A stretch of 64,000 bases of DNA from Limnobaculum zhutongyuii (GCF_004295645.1 NZ_CP034752.1:2170001-2234000), one strand, 5' to 3'; positions 51,761 to 61,209 are shown, counted from the stretch's first letter. Program-made: numbers and translations. Notes: generated by a model from the letters alone, not told the origin.

Positions 51761-52351
51761 ATGAGTCCTATCGATTACGTTATCAATCTTATTTTAAGCG
51801 GTATTCTTATTGTTGGTGTTTATCAGTTTTACTTTTTTACCCAACGCCATACGATTACCAAAGTCCGTGAGTTTAGCTCAGCCATTGATGAAAAAATTCC
51901 GTTCTGGCCATCCTGGTCATGGATTTACAGTTTCCTTTACTATCCTGCCATTTTGTATATCAACTGGATTGTGGAAGATTCCCGTCACTTCATCATGATT
52001 GTTTTCAGCTATATTGTTCTTCTGGTTATGCAGATGACATTCTTTATGCTGTTTCCAGTCTCTACCCCCTCTCACTGGCGTAGCATGAATACCGGTAAAA
52101 GCTGGTCTGAAAAATTCCTGTTATTTGTGCAAAAGTTTGATGACTCATCGAACTGCTTCCCAAGCATGCACGTATCTGTCGCCACGCTGACTGCGTTACT
52201 GGCATACAGCACGCTTGGTCCCTGGGTATTTCTGTTCCCAATTCTGATTGCCCTTTCCTGCATGTTTACCAAACAGCACTATATTATCGATTTACCTGCT
52301 GGCGCGGTTCTTGGTTGGGCTGCCTATGAGGTTTATTGCGCAATTTTATAA
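51761..52351 (+). CDS. PAP2-family membrane phosphatase
   Basis: The 196-residue protein has five to six hydrophobic segments. The PAP2 core is present as SNCFPSMHVSVATL (motif 2 His) and TKQHYIIDLPAGAVLG (motif 3 His and Asp). The usual motif 1 KX6RP is not clear, so it is a PAP2-like member rather than the classic type. Such enzymes dephosphorylate or exchange lipid phosphates in the membrane. No partner genes nearby. Confidence 0.8.
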   Translation: MSPIDYVINLILSGILIVGVYQFYFFTQRHTITKVREFSSAIDEKIPFWPSWSWIYSFLYYPAILYINWIVEDSRHFIMIVFSYIVLLVMQMTFFMLFPVSTPSHWRSMNTGKSWSEKFLLFVQKFDDSSNCFPSMHVSVATLTALLAYSTLGPWVFLFPILIALSCMFTKQHYIIDLPAGAVLGWAAYEVYCAIL

Positions 52352-52597
52352 TGAATATTGCTCAGTAATGTGTTCAGCAACACCGATTGGCTGTCTTTGA
52401 CAGCCAATACTCCCCTTTTTCTTCCTCTGCTTGTTATCTCCTTTTGTACCATTTTTAAACCTGACCTAAACTAAAGACGCTGCATTTACCGGTAAATAGT
52501 CGATGATTAGTCATTCGGTTTTCCGTTAATTGTGAAGTCGTTGCAAATTTTATACGGCTTTGATTGCATCCCTATCCGGTCAACGTTACCATTAACA

Positions 52598-52615
52598 CAT
52601 TAATTACTATTCAGT
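52598..52615. promoter_or_regulatory. Candidate ARG box upstream of artP
   Basis: CATTAATTACTATTCAGT resembles the ArgR consensus (TGAAT-N4-ATTCA core) with a perfect right half and a four-of-five left half, ten bases before the artP ATG. A weaker copy (TGATT-N4-ATTCG) is at 52504-52517. ArgR control of art genes is known in E. coli; use of these sites is inferred. Confidence 0.35.
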
Positions 52616-52623
52616 ATTGGCGC

Positions 52624-53352
52624 ATGAGTATTCATTTAAAAGCGATAAACTGTTTCTACGGTAGCCATCAGGCTCTGTTTGACATCACACTGGACTGCCC
52701 AAGCGGAGAAACCTTAGTGTTACTCGGCCCTAGTGGCGCAGGTAAAAGCTCACTAATCAGAGTATTGAATCTGTTAGAAATGCCGGTTTCCGGGCAACTT
52801 GCCATCGCAGGTAACAAATTTGATTTTAGTCAGCCGCCATCAGAAAGTGCCATTCGCGAGTTACGTCGTAATGTCGGTATGGTATTTCAGCAATATAATC
52901 TGTGGCCGCATCTGACGGTAATGCAGAACCTGATTGAAGCCCCTTGTCGGGTTTTAGGGCTGTCTAAAGAGGCTGCAATCGATCGGGCAGAGAAACTACT
53001 GGCGCGTCTGCGTTTACAAGAGTTCAGTACTCGTTTCCCATTACATCTTTCTGGTGGACAACAACAGCGTGTGGCCATTGCCAGAGCCTTGATGATGGAA
53101 CCTCAGATACTATTATTTGACGAACCAACCGCCGCGCTGGATCCTGAAATCACTGCTCAGGTAGTAAACATCATTCGTGAACTGTCTGATACAGGAATTA
53201 CTCAGGTTATCGTGACGCATGAAGTTGAGTTTGCCAAGAAGACTGCCAGCCGGGTGGTCTATATGGAACAAGGCCATGTCGTAGAATACGGCACCGCCGA
53301 TGCCTTTATTCACCCGCAAACCAAAGAGTTTGCAGGTTATCTCTCCCATTAA
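52624..53352 (+). CDS. artP: Arginine ABC transporter ATP-binding protein
   Basis: The 242-residue ATPase has Walker A LGPSGAGKSSLIRVL, Q-loop VFQQYNLWPHLTV, signature LSGGQQQRVAIARAL, Walker B ILLFDEPTAALDPE and H-loop TQVIVTHE. The match and the artPIQM order support ArtP. ATG 52624 (MSIHLKAINCFYG) is chosen over an upstream in-frame extension. It powers arginine uptake through ArtQM. artI starts 19 bases downstream. Confidence 0.93.
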   Translation: MSIHLKAINCFYGSHQALFDITLDCPSGETLVLLGPSGAGKSSLIRVLNLLEMPVSGQLAIAGNKFDFSQPPSESAIRELRRNVGMVFQQYNLWPHLTVMQNLIEAPCRVLGLSKEAAIDRAEKLLARLRLQEFSTRFPLHLSGGQQQRVAIARALMMEPQILLFDEPTAALDPEITAQVVNIIRELSDTGITQVIVTHEVEFAKKTASRVVYMEQGHVVEYGTADAFIHPQTKEFAGYLSH

Positions 53353-53371
53353 GTCTCTCTGGAGTCTGGAT

Positions 53372-54103
53372 ATGAAAAAATTACTGGTCGCCACCCTGCT
53401 TGCAAGCCTTAGCCTTTCTGCCGCAGCCGCAGAAAAAATCCGTTTTGCTACTGAAGCATCCTATCCTCCGTTTGAGTTTGTTGATGCAAAAAATCAGATT
53501 CAGGGATTTGATATCGATCTGGCTAATGCGCTGTGTAAAGAGCTTCAGGCGGAATGTACTTTTGCCAATCAGGGTTTTGACAGCCTGGTTCCGGGCCTGA
53601 AATTCCGTCGTTTTGATGCCGCGATTGCCGCCATGGATGTTACGCCAGAGCGTCTGGAGCAGGTAGCCTTCACCAATACTTATTATGATAACTCCGCTCA
53701 GTTTATTGCTATCAAAGGCAAAGTAGCCGATCTGGCCGCGCTGAAAGGACAAAAAGTCGGCATGCAAAACGGTACCACTCACCAGAAATATCTGCTGGAG
53801 AAGCATACCGAAATCACGCCGGTCGCTTATGACAGCTATCAGAATGCCATTCTTGATCTGAAAAGTGGCCGTATTAATGCGGTGTTTGGTGATACGGCGG
53901 TAGTCGCCGAGTGGCTGAAGAAAAATGATGATTTAACCAGTGTTAGTGACAGGGTCACAGATAATGCCTACTTTGGTACCGGCTTTGCCATTGCAGTAAA
54001 CCAAAAGAATACTGACCTGCGCGACAAATTGAATGCCGCACTGGATAAAATCAAGAAAGATGGTACCTATCAGACTATCTATAACAAATGGTTCCAGAAG
54101 TAA
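53372..54103 (+). CDS. artI: Arginine-binding periplasmic protein
   Basis: The 243-residue protein has a signal peptide (MKKLLVATLLASLSLSAAAA), then EKIRFATEASYPPFEFVD, GFDIDLANALC and the family motif KVGMQNGTTHQKYL. It is ArtI by operon position; its paralogue ArtJ is usually encoded after artM but is absent here. It binds arginine in the periplasm and delivers it to ArtQM. It sits 19 bases after artP and 11 before artQ. Confidence 0.9.
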   Translation: MKKLLVATLLASLSLSAAAAEKIRFATEASYPPFEFVDAKNQIQGFDIDLANALCKELQAECTFANQGFDSLVPGLKFRRFDAAIAAMDVTPERLEQVAFTNTYYDNSAQFIAIKGKVADLAALKGQKVGMQNGTTHQKYLLEKHTEITPVAYDSYQNAILDLKSGRINAVFGDTAVVAEWLKKNDDLTSVSDRVTDNAYFGTGFAIAVNQKNTDLRDKLNAALDKIKKDGTYQTIYNKWFQK

Positions 54104-54114
54104 TCTGACAAATA

Positions 54115-54819
54115 ATGAATGAAATTCTCCCGTTAGCCAGCGCCGCCGGTATGACCGTCGGCCTGGCAGTATGCTCTCTGGTGTTGGGTCTGATATTGGC
54201 TATGTTTTTTGCCGTATGGGAGTCATCTCGCCTGAAATTTCTTAGCTATATCGCCACCGGTGTCGTTATGATCCTGCGCGGTTTGCCAGAAATTCTGGTG
54301 GTATTATTTATCTATTTTGGGGCATCACAACTGTTGATGACCCTTGCAGATGGCTTTACCCTACTGGGCGTCACCATTCAGCTAAATATTGAAAACTTCG
54401 ATGTCAGCCCATTCCTGTGCGGTGTCATTGCCCTGTCATTACTGTATGCCGCTTATGGTTCACAAACCCTGCGCGGCGCATTAAAAGCAGTTCCTCGTGG
54501 GCAGTGGGAATCGGGTCAGGCACTGGGTATCAGTAAAAGCGCCATTTTCTTTCGTTTAATCATGCCGCAAATGTGGCGTCATGCCCTGCCCGGCTTAGGC
54601 AATCAATGGCTGGTTCTGTTAAAAGATACTGCACTGGTTTCACTGATTAGCGTTAATGACCTGATGCTGCAAACCAAGAGTATTGCTATCCGCACTCAGG
54701 AACCCTTCACCTGGTTTATGATTGCGGCACTGGTCTATTTAGCCATTACCCTGATTAGCCAGCATATTCTCTCCCTGATTGAGCGACGCACTACGCGCTT
54801 TGAACGGGAGGCTTCATAA
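54115..54819 (+). CDS. artQ: Arginine ABC transporter permease
   Basis: The 234-residue inner-membrane protein has about five hydrophobic segments, with MILRGLPEILVVLFIYFG and the EAA-type loop QWESGQALGISKSAIFFRLI that docks the ATPase. It pairs with ArtM. Its TAA overlaps the ArtM ATG (TAATG). Confidence 0.92.
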   Translation: MNEILPLASAAGMTVGLAVCSLVLGLILAMFFAVWESSRLKFLSYIATGVVMILRGLPEILVVLFIYFGASQLLMTLADGFTLLGVTIQLNIENFDVSPFLCGVIALSLLYAAYGSQTLRGALKAVPRGQWESGQALGISKSAIFFRLIMPQMWRHALPGLGNQWLVLLKDTALVSLISVNDLMLQTKSIAIRTQEPFTWFMIAALVYLAITLISQHILSLIERRTTRFEREAS

Positions 54820-55484
54820 TGTTTCAGTATCTACCGGATGTATTACAGGGGCTACATACCAGCCTGACGCTGACGATTGTTGCTCTGATTGTAGCGCTGA
54901 TTCTGGCTATCCTGTTTACCGTGGTTCTGACGTTAAAAACACCGGTCATTAATTGGATAGTTAAAGGCTATATCACGCTATTTACCGGAACTCCGTTACT
55001 GGTACAGATATTCCTGATTTACTACGGCCCGGGTCAATTTGAAGGCATTAAGCAATTCCCGGTGTTATGGCAATTGCTGTCCGAGCCTTGGCTGTGCGCT
55101 ATGATCGCACTGGCTTTAAACAGTGCTGCCTACTCCACTTTGCTGTTCCACGGCGCAGTACGCGCCATTCCATCCGGTCAGTGGCAGTCTTGCTCTGCAT
55201 TGGGTATGTCTAAAGCGCAAACCCTGCGGATCTTATTACCTTATGCTTTTAAACGTGCCCTCTCTTCCTATTCCAACGAAGTTGTTCTGGTATTCAAGAG
55301 TACTTCTTTGGCCTATACCATTACGCTGATGGAAGTGATGGGTTACAGCCAACTGATGTATGGCCGAACCTACGACGTGATGGTGTATGGCGCAGCCGGT
55401 ATTATCTATCTGTGTGTTAATGGTTTGCTCACGCTGATGATGCGGTTAATTGAGAAAAAAGCACTGGCGTTTGAGCATCGTTAA
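54819..55484 (+). CDS. artM: Arginine ABC transporter permease
   Basis: The 221-residue inner-membrane protein has YITLFTGTPLLVQIFLIYYG and the EAA loop GQWQSCSALGMSKAQTLRIL, plus SYSNEVVLVFKSTSLAYTI. It is the second permease of the arginine importer and the last gene of the operon; a strong hairpin follows at 55522. Confidence 0.92.
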   Translation: MFQYLPDVLQGLHTSLTLTIVALIVALILAILFTVVLTLKTPVINWIVKGYITLFTGTPLLVQIFLIYYGPGQFEGIKQFPVLWQLLSEPWLCAMIALALNSAAYSTLLFHGAVRAIPSGQWQSCSALGMSKAQTLRILLPYAFKRALSSYSNEVVLVFKSTSLAYTITLMEVMGYSQLMYGRTYDVMVYGAAGIIYLCVNGLLTLMMRLIEKKALAFEHR

Positions 55485-55521
55485 TTAACGTCAACCACCT
55501 GAAACAAATTATTATTGAATA

Positions 55522-55569
55522 TTCCGGCCGCCCTCGATGTCCAGATATAAACATCGAGGGCGGCCGGAA
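55522..55569. terminator. Long GC-rich hairpin between artM and yeeZ
   Basis: A 19-bp perfect stem (55522-55540 with 55551-55569; arm core CCGGCCGCCCTCGATG) encloses a 10-base loop between convergent genes. No T-run follows on either strand, so it is unusual as an intrinsic terminator, though placed like one. Confidence 0.6.
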
Positions 55570-55585
55570 GACCATCGGGGCTTAA

Positions 55586-56413
55586 CTACAACAACGGCAT
55601 CAATGCCGGGTCTTCAAAGCGGTATTCAAATCCTAATTCCCGACATATCTTTTGCCCATTGATGATTCGTCCCAGCGATGTACGACCTGTTGGCGTAAAC
55701 TGCGGTGGCGGTACACCCAATTTTTTTGCCATCTGAGGATAGTAATCCTGTTTGCGTGGATGCATTGGCGCGCACAGGTTATAAACATGCCCACCCTGTG
55801 GCTGCTTCAGTAATAGTTGAATCGCTGCGATAACATCTTCCTGATGAACCAGGTTTACACCACAGTTTCCCTCCGGCAATTCTTGCTTACCGGACAGGAA
55901 TCGCCCCGGATGGCGATCGGGTCCAACCAAACCCGCCAGACGCAGAATATCCACCTGCAGGTGAGGCATATCATGTAACCAGTTTTCTATGCTCACCAAC
56001 GCGTTGCCAGAGACGCGTTCCGGTTTGAGAGAAGATGCTTCCGTTATTTCCCCTTCCCCTGATCCATACACCGAGGTAGAGCTGATAAAAATAATGCGGG
56101 AAATTTGCTTACTCAGCGCGCTATCCACTAACAGCTGTACTGACTGACGGTAGATATCCGCCCGCTCAGGATCGCGACTGGCTGGTAAGGTAATAATTAA
56201 TACATCACAGTTCAGCAGTTGCTCCCAATCCTCTGCTTCACATTCTGGCGAAGGGCTCATCACTAAAGGATAAGCATCTACACCCGTCATACGAGCCGCC
56301 TCAACGCCATCCTGTGTGGTTTTACTGCCTGCGACAATATATCCCTGTCCTGCCAGTGAAAGTGCCAGCGGCATTCCAAGCCAGCCTAAACCAATTATGG
56401 ATACCTTCTTCAT
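55586..56413 (-). CDS. yeeZ: YeeZ, NAD-dependent epimerase/dehydratase family protein
   Basis: The 275-residue Rossmann-fold protein is collinear with E. coli YeeZ: VSIIGLGWLGMPLALSLAGQ, GSKTTQDGVEAARMTGVDAY, IIFISSTSVYGSGEGE, DILRLAGLVGPDRHPGRF and GHVYNLCAPMHPRKQDYYPQ. The TSSxxxY region suits the extended SDR fold; the substrate is unknown. ATG 56413 matches E. coli (MKKV); ATG 56419 two codons earlier is also possible. The divergent position beside the his operon is conserved with E. coli. Confidence 0.92.
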   Translation of the reverse strand: MKKVSIIGLGWLGMPLALSLAGQGYIVAGSKTTQDGVEAARMTGVDAYPLVMSPSPECEAEDWEQLLNCDVLIITLPASRDPERADIYRQSVQLLVDSALSKQISRIIFISSTSVYGSGEGEITEASSLKPERVSGNALVSIENWLHDMPHLQVDILRLAGLVGPDRHPGRFLSGKQELPEGNCGVNLVHQEDVIAAIQLLLKQPQGGHVYNLCAPMHPRKQDYYPQMAKKLGVPPPQFTPTGRTSLGRIINGQKICRELGFEYRFEDPALMPLL

Positions 56414-56589
56414 CTGCATTTTACCTGTAGGTATATATGACTCTGTTTGTTGGAGTAACGCTATACAATATAAGCCAAAACTAACGGCCTTACCTGTTTA
56501 ATTCAGTAACCAATCGGTATTTAGAGCAGATAGTTCAACCATGATTTTCTTACCTATTCTACATTCTGCATAATTATTTAAAAAAGTAG

Positions 56590-56618
56590 TTGCCATTCTG
56601 TTAAACAATGGGTAGGTT
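56590..56618 (+). promoter_or_regulatory. his operon promoter
   Basis: TTGCCA (56590-56595) and TAGGTT (56613-56618) are separated by 17 bases, about 49 bases before hisL. The TAGGTT -10 box resembles the one I recall for enteric his operons. Confidence 0.65.
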
Positions 56619-56666
56619 ACTTATCAGCGACATAAATAAATTATCTGATTCAAGGCGCAAAATATT

Positions 56667-56714
56667 ATGAATAACGTTCTGTTTAACCACCATCATCACC
56701 ATCACCCTGATTAG
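56667..56714 (+). CDS. hisL: his operon leader peptide
   Basis: The 15-codon frame reads MNNVLFNHHHHHHPD, with six consecutive His codons followed by Pro-Asp and stop. E. coli HisL has seven His and the same PD end. Ribosome stalling at the His codons during histidine shortage prevents formation of the terminator at 56782-56813. Confidence 0.93.
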   Translation: MNNVLFNHHHHHHPD

Positions 56715-56781
56715 TCTTCAGGCCTTTGGTGCTGGAAGACGATCAACGGATCTTCCAGTGGCGAACAGAATGTTAGAGAGA

Positions 56782-56813
56782 GCCCTCGGAAGAATCCTTC
56801 CGAGGGCTTTTTT
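56782..56813 (+). terminator. his attenuator terminator
   Basis: GCCCTCGGAAG (56782-56792), AATC loop, CTTCCGAGGGC (56797-56807) and six Ts form a classic rho-independent terminator between hisL and hisG. Competing upstream pairing regions presumably lie at 56690-56780. Confidence 0.93.
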
Positions 56814-56861
56814 AATGCCCACGATTTAAGAAGAATAAATTAGAGAGATAAGAGGATTACC

Positions 56862-57761
56862 ATGTTAGATAAAAGCCGTTTACGAATAGCTATGCAAAAA
56901 TCAGGTCGTTTAAGTGATGAATCCCAGAAGCTGTTCGCCAGCTGTGGTATCAAAATTAACCTCCAACAACAGCGCCTGATCGCTTTCGCAGAAAATATGC
57001 CCATTGATATTCTTCGCGTACGTGATGACGATATTCCCGGCCTGGTTATGGATGGCGTAGTAGATCTTGGCATTATTGGTGAAAACGTTCTGGAAGAAGA
57101 ACTGTTAAGCCGCCGCGCTCAGGGAGAGGATCCTCGTTATACTACCCTGCGTCGCCTTGATTTTGGCGGGTGTCGTCTCTCTATCGCTATGCCGCTGGAT
57201 GCCGAATATACCGGTCCACAATGCTTACAAAACAGCCGTATCGCGACCTCTTATCCTCACCTGTTAAAACGCTATCTGGACGAACAAAAAGTTCGTTTTA
57301 AATCCTGTCTGTTAAATGGTTCAGTCGAAGTTGCCCCTCGGGCAGGCTTGGCCGATGCTATCTGCGATCTAGTCTCTACCGGAGCAACGCTGGAAGCCAA
57401 CGGTCTGCGTGAAGTGGACGTAATCTATCGTTCTAAAGCGACATTAATTCAGCGTGATGGTGAAATCTCCGACGAGAAACAAGAACTGATCAATAAACTG
57501 CTGACCCGTATGCAAGGGGTGATTCAGGCTCGTGAATCCAAATACATCATGCTGCACGCACCGAACGACCGTCTGGAAGAGATTGTCGCCCTGCTTCCTG
57601 GTGCCGAGCGCCCTACCATTCTGCCGCTGGCCGGTGATAAAAATCGCGTAGCCATGCACATGGTGAGTAGTGAGACGTTGTTCTGGGAAACCATGGAAAG
57701 CCTGAAAAAACTCGGTGCCAGCTCAATTCTGGTGTTACCAATCGAAAAAATGATGGAGTAA
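56862..57761 (+). CDS. hisG: ATP phosphoribosyltransferase
   Basis: The 299-residue, long-form HisG matches E. coli in length. LRIAMQKSGRLSDESQKLF, VMDGVVDLGIIGENVLEEE and the phosphate loop DLVSTGATLEANGL are visible; the C-terminal ACT-like domain provides histidine feedback (MHMVSSETLFWETMESLKKL). It joins ATP and PRPP in the first step of histidine synthesis. It is followed after five bases by hisD. Confidence 0.96.
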   Translation: MLDKSRLRIAMQKSGRLSDESQKLFASCGIKINLQQQRLIAFAENMPIDILRVRDDDIPGLVMDGVVDLGIIGENVLEEELLSRRAQGEDPRYTTLRRLDFGGCRLSIAMPLDAEYTGPQCLQNSRIATSYPHLLKRYLDEQKVRFKSCLLNGSVEVAPRAGLADAICDLVSTGATLEANGLREVDVIYRSKATLIQRDGEISDEKQELINKLLTRMQGVIQARESKYIMLHAPNDRLEEIVALLPGAERPTILPLAGDKNRVAMHMVSSETLFWETMESLKKLGASSILVLPIEKMME

Positions 57762-57766
57762 CCACC

Positions 57767-59071
57767 ATGCAACTGACCTACTGGGAACAATGCAATAAAC
57801 AGCAACAGCAGGAACTGCTTTCTCGTCCTGCGGTAAATGCATCCGATCGCATCAGTACCGCGGTGAGCGAAATCATCGAACAGGTGAGAGCCGGTGGTGA
57901 CCGAGCGCTGACCCTGCTTAACGCTAAGTTTGATAAAGTACAAACCACCAGCCTGCGTATCACCGAGCAAGAAATCAATGCGGCGTCTGAGCGTTTAGGT
58001 GACGAAATCAAACAGGCAATGGCTATTGCGGCACGCAATATCGAAACCTTCCACAAGGCTCAAGTGTTGCCACCGGTGGATATCGAAACACAGCCTGGCG
58101 TACGTTGTCAGCAGGTTACTCGCCCAATTCAATCCGTTGGCCTGTACATTCCAGGAGGAACCGCACCGCTTCCGTCAACGGTATTAATGTTAGGCATCCC
58201 TTCTCGTCTGGCGGGTTGTAAAGAAGTGGTGCTTTGTTCACCGCCACCGATTGCCGATGAAATTCTGTATGCGGCAAAACTGTGCGGTATTAAAAACGTT
58301 TTCCAACTGGGTGGCGCTCAGGCCATAGCCGCGATGGCATTTGGCAGCGAAACCGTACCTAAAGTGGATAAAATCTTCGGACCGGGCAACGCCTATGTGA
58401 CCGAAGCCAAACGTCAGGTGAGTCAGGCTATTGGTGGTGCGGCGATTGATATGCCAGCCGGTCCTTCAGAAGTACTGGTAATCGCTGACAGTGGTTCAAC
58501 CCCTGCCTTTATCGCCTCGGATCTGCTGTCACAGGCGGAACACGGCCCCGATTCTCAGGTTATTTTATTAACGCCAGACAGAGATATTGCTCAGGCCGTT
58601 GCTGAACAGCTGGAACAGCAATTGGTAACCCTGTCACGACAAGATATTGCCCGTCAGGCGTTGGCTGAAAGTCGCTTAATTGTGACCAGAGATCTGGACC
58701 AATGCATTGATATCAGTAACCAGTATGGACCAGAGCACTTAATCATTCAGACGCGCGATCCTGAAGCACTGGTGGAGCGAATTACCAGCGCTGGTTCGGT
58801 GTTCCTTGGCGACTGGTCACCGGAATCTGCCGGTGATTACGCATCCGGAACCAATCACGTATTGCCGACCTACGGTTACACCGCAACCAGTTCCAGTTTA
58901 GGCTTAGCGGATTTCCAAAAGCGTATGACCGTTCAACAGTTAACCCAGCAGGGTTTTATGGCGTTAGCCCCGACGATTGAAACCCTTGCACAGGCTGAGC
59001 AATTAACCGCCCACAAACAGGCTGTCTCTTTGCGCGTCGCCAAACTAAAACAACTGAATCCGGAGGCGTAA
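57767..59071 (+). CDS. hisD: Histidinol dehydrogenase
   Basis: The 434-residue protein has the HisD motifs VGLYIPGGTAPLPSTVLML, KIFGPGNAYVTEAKR, MPAGPSEVLVIADSG and GPEHLIIQT (catalytic Glu-His). Zinc-ligand residues are in LSQAEHGPDSQ. It oxidises histidinol to histidine in two NAD-linked steps. Stop and hisC start are adjacent. Confidence 0.96.
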   Translation: MQLTYWEQCNKQQQQELLSRPAVNASDRISTAVSEIIEQVRAGGDRALTLLNAKFDKVQTTSLRITEQEINAASERLGDEIKQAMAIAARNIETFHKAQVLPPVDIETQPGVRCQQVTRPIQSVGLYIPGGTAPLPSTVLMLGIPSRLAGCKEVVLCSPPPIADEILYAAKLCGIKNVFQLGGAQAIAAMAFGSETVPKVDKIFGPGNAYVTEAKRQVSQAIGGAAIDMPAGPSEVLVIADSGSTPAFIASDLLSQAEHGPDSQVILLTPDRDIAQAVAEQLEQQLVTLSRQDIARQALAESRLIVTRDLDQCIDISNQYGPEHLIIQTRDPEALVERITSAGSVFLGDWSPESAGDYASGTNHVLPTYGYTATSSSLGLADFQKRMTVQQLTQQGFMALAPTIETLAQAEQLTAHKQAVSLRVAKLKQLNPEA

Positions 59072-60127
59072 ATGAGTATTGAACAATTAGCCCGCGATAA
59101 TGTAAGAAAGTTAACGCCTTATCAGTCAGCTCGCCGTATTGGTGGTAACGGTGACGTTTGGCTGAATGCCAATGAGTATCCGGAAGCCACCAGTTATCAG
59201 CTGACAGAGCAAAATTTAAACCGCTATCCGGAATGCCAACCGGTTCAGGTGATTCAACGTTACGCCACTTACGCAGGCGTAAAACCAGAGCAGGTTATCG
59301 TTAGCCGTGGTGCTGATGAAGGTATTGAATTACTGATGCGAGCCTTCTGCGAGCCGGGTAAAGACTCAGTGCTCTACTGCCCGCCAACCTATGGGATGTA
59401 TAGCGTAAGTGCCGAAACCCTCGGTGTTGAACGCCGGACTGTCGCCAGCAAAGCTGACTGGCAGTTAGATTTACCTGCCATTGCCGCTGCACTGGAAGGC
59501 GTAAAACTGGTTTACGTTTGCAGTCCAAATAATCCCACCGGAAATCTGATCAATCCGGACGACATTCGTGAACTGCTGGCAATGACTGCCGGACGCGCAT
59601 TAGTCGTCGTTGATGAAGCCTATATTGAATTTTGTCCTGAAGCCAGCGTAGTCAGTTGGCTCAGCCAGTACCCTAACCTGGTGGTGTTGCGTACGCTGTC
59701 CAAAGCTTTTGCACTGGCGGGTTTACGCTGTGGCTTTACCCTCGCCAGCCAAGAGATTATCAATCTGCTGTTGAAAGTGATTGCCCCTTATCCACTCTCA
59801 ACACCGGTGGCAGACATTGCCGCACAGGCACTGAGCGAAACGGGTATATCCACCATGCGTAAACGCGTAGCAGAACTCAATGCCCGTCGCGATCAACTGA
59901 AGCTAACGTTAGCTAAATGCGCCTGCGTAACCCAGGTTTATCCCAGCGAAACTAACTATCTGCTATTTAACCTGACAGATTCAGAAAAAGCCTTTAAGGC
60001 GCTTTGGGATAAAGGAATTATACTCAGAGACCAAAACAAACAGCCGGGACTGAAAGGATGCCTGCGCATCTCTATCGGAACCCAGCGTGAATGCGATGCC
60101 GTCACTGACGCTTTGAAAAACTTTTAA
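59072..60127 (+). CDS. hisC: Histidinol-phosphate aminotransferase
   Basis: The 351-residue class-I/II aminotransferase has YSPNNPTG-like CSPNNPTGNL, VVVDEAYIEFCPE, the PLP lysine in LRTLSKAFALAGLRCG and LRISIGTQREC. It converts imidazole-acetol phosphate to histidinol phosphate. hisB follows after 14 bases. Confidence 0.96.
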   Translation: MSIEQLARDNVRKLTPYQSARRIGGNGDVWLNANEYPEATSYQLTEQNLNRYPECQPVQVIQRYATYAGVKPEQVIVSRGADEGIELLMRAFCEPGKDSVLYCPPTYGMYSVSAETLGVERRTVASKADWQLDLPAIAAALEGVKLVYVCSPNNPTGNLINPDDIRELLAMTAGRALVVVDEAYIEFCPEASVVSWLSQYPNLVVLRTLSKAFALAGLRCGFTLASQEIINLLLKVIAPYPLSTPVADIAAQALSETGISTMRKRVAELNARRDQLKLTLAKCACVTQVYPSETNYLLFNLTDSEKAFKALWDKGIILRDQNKQPGLKGCLRISIGTQRECDAVTDALKNF

Positions 60128-60141
60128 GGAAAACAGCCGCC

Positions 60142-61209
60142 ATGAGCCAAAAATATCTGTTTATTGACCGCGACGGTACCATCATCGCCGAACCCCCTGA
60201 AGACTTTCAGGTAGATCGGTTAGATAAGCTGGCATTAGAGCCACAGGTCATTCCCGCCCTGCTGAAATTACAGGATGCCGGTTATCAACTGGTGATGATC
60301 ACCAATCAGGACGGACTGGGAACCAGCAGTTTTCCGCAGCAAGATTTCGATCCACCACACAACCTGATGATGCAGATTCTGTCCTCTCAAGGAATTTGCT
60401 TTAAAGAAACGCTGATCTGTCCGCACATGCCAGCAGACAAATGTGACTGCCGCAAGCCTAAAACAAAAATGGTGGCAGCCTATATGCATAAAGCCGTGAT
60501 GGATTATGAGAATTCCTGGGTGATTGGCGATCGGGAAACCGACATCCAGTTGGCGAAAAACATGGGTATTCAGGGCATTCGCTACCAGCGTGATGCGCTG
60601 GGCTGGAATCAAATCGTTGAACAGTTAACTCAGTCAGACCGCCATGCTCATGTTATTCGTACCACCAAAGAAACCTCCATTGATGTGGAAGTCTGGCTGG
60701 ATCGTGAGGGCGACAGCAAAATTCACACCGGTATTGGTTTCTTTGACCATATGCTGGACCAAATAGCCACTCATGGCGGTTTTCGTATGAATATCAATGT
60801 GAAAGGCGATCTGTTTATTGACGATCACCACACCATTGAAGATACCGGTTTGGCACTGGGTGAAGCGCTTAAAAAGGCATTGGGTGATAAACGCGGTATT
60901 GGCCGTTTTGGTTTTACACTACCGATGGATGAGTGTCTGGCCCGCTGTGCGCTGGACATTTCCGGTCGTCCTTTCCTTGAGTACAAAGCCGAATTTACCC
61001 ATCAGCGCGTTGGCGATATGAGCACTGAGATGGTGGAACACTTCTTCCACTCGCTGTCTTACTCAATGGCGGTCACCTTACACCTGAAAACCAAGGGTAA
61101 AAATGACCACCACAGGGTGGAAAGTCTGTTTAAAGTATTTGGCCGCACCCTGCGTCAGGCAATCCGCGTAGAGGGTAATACCCTGCCGAGCTCAAAAGGG
61201 GTGCTGTAA
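60142..61209 (+). CDS. hisB: Bifunctional histidinol-phosphatase / imidazoleglycerol-phosphate dehydratase
   Basis: The 355-residue fusion has an N-terminal HAD phosphatase (FIDRDGTIIAEPP; zinc cysteines and His in CPHMPADKCDCRKPK) and a C-terminal dehydratase (GIGFFDHMLDQIATHGGF; DDHHTIEDTGLALGEAL; EHFFHSL). The fused form is typical of Gammaproteobacteria. Its TAA overlaps the hisH ATG by one base. Confidence 0.96.
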   Translation: MSQKYLFIDRDGTIIAEPPEDFQVDRLDKLALEPQVIPALLKLQDAGYQLVMITNQDGLGTSSFPQQDFDPPHNLMMQILSSQGICFKETLICPHMPADKCDCRKPKTKMVAAYMHKAVMDYENSWVIGDRETDIQLAKNMGIQGIRYQRDALGWNQIVEQLTQSDRHAHVIRTTKETSIDVEVWLDREGDSKIHTGIGFFDHMLDQIATHGGFRMNINVKGDLFIDDHHTIEDTGLALGEALKKALGDKRGIGRFGFTLPMDECLARCALDISGRPFLEYKAEFTHQRVGDMSTEMVEHFFHSLSYSMAVTLHLKTKGKNDHHRVESLFKVFGRTLRQAIRVEGNTLPSSKGVL

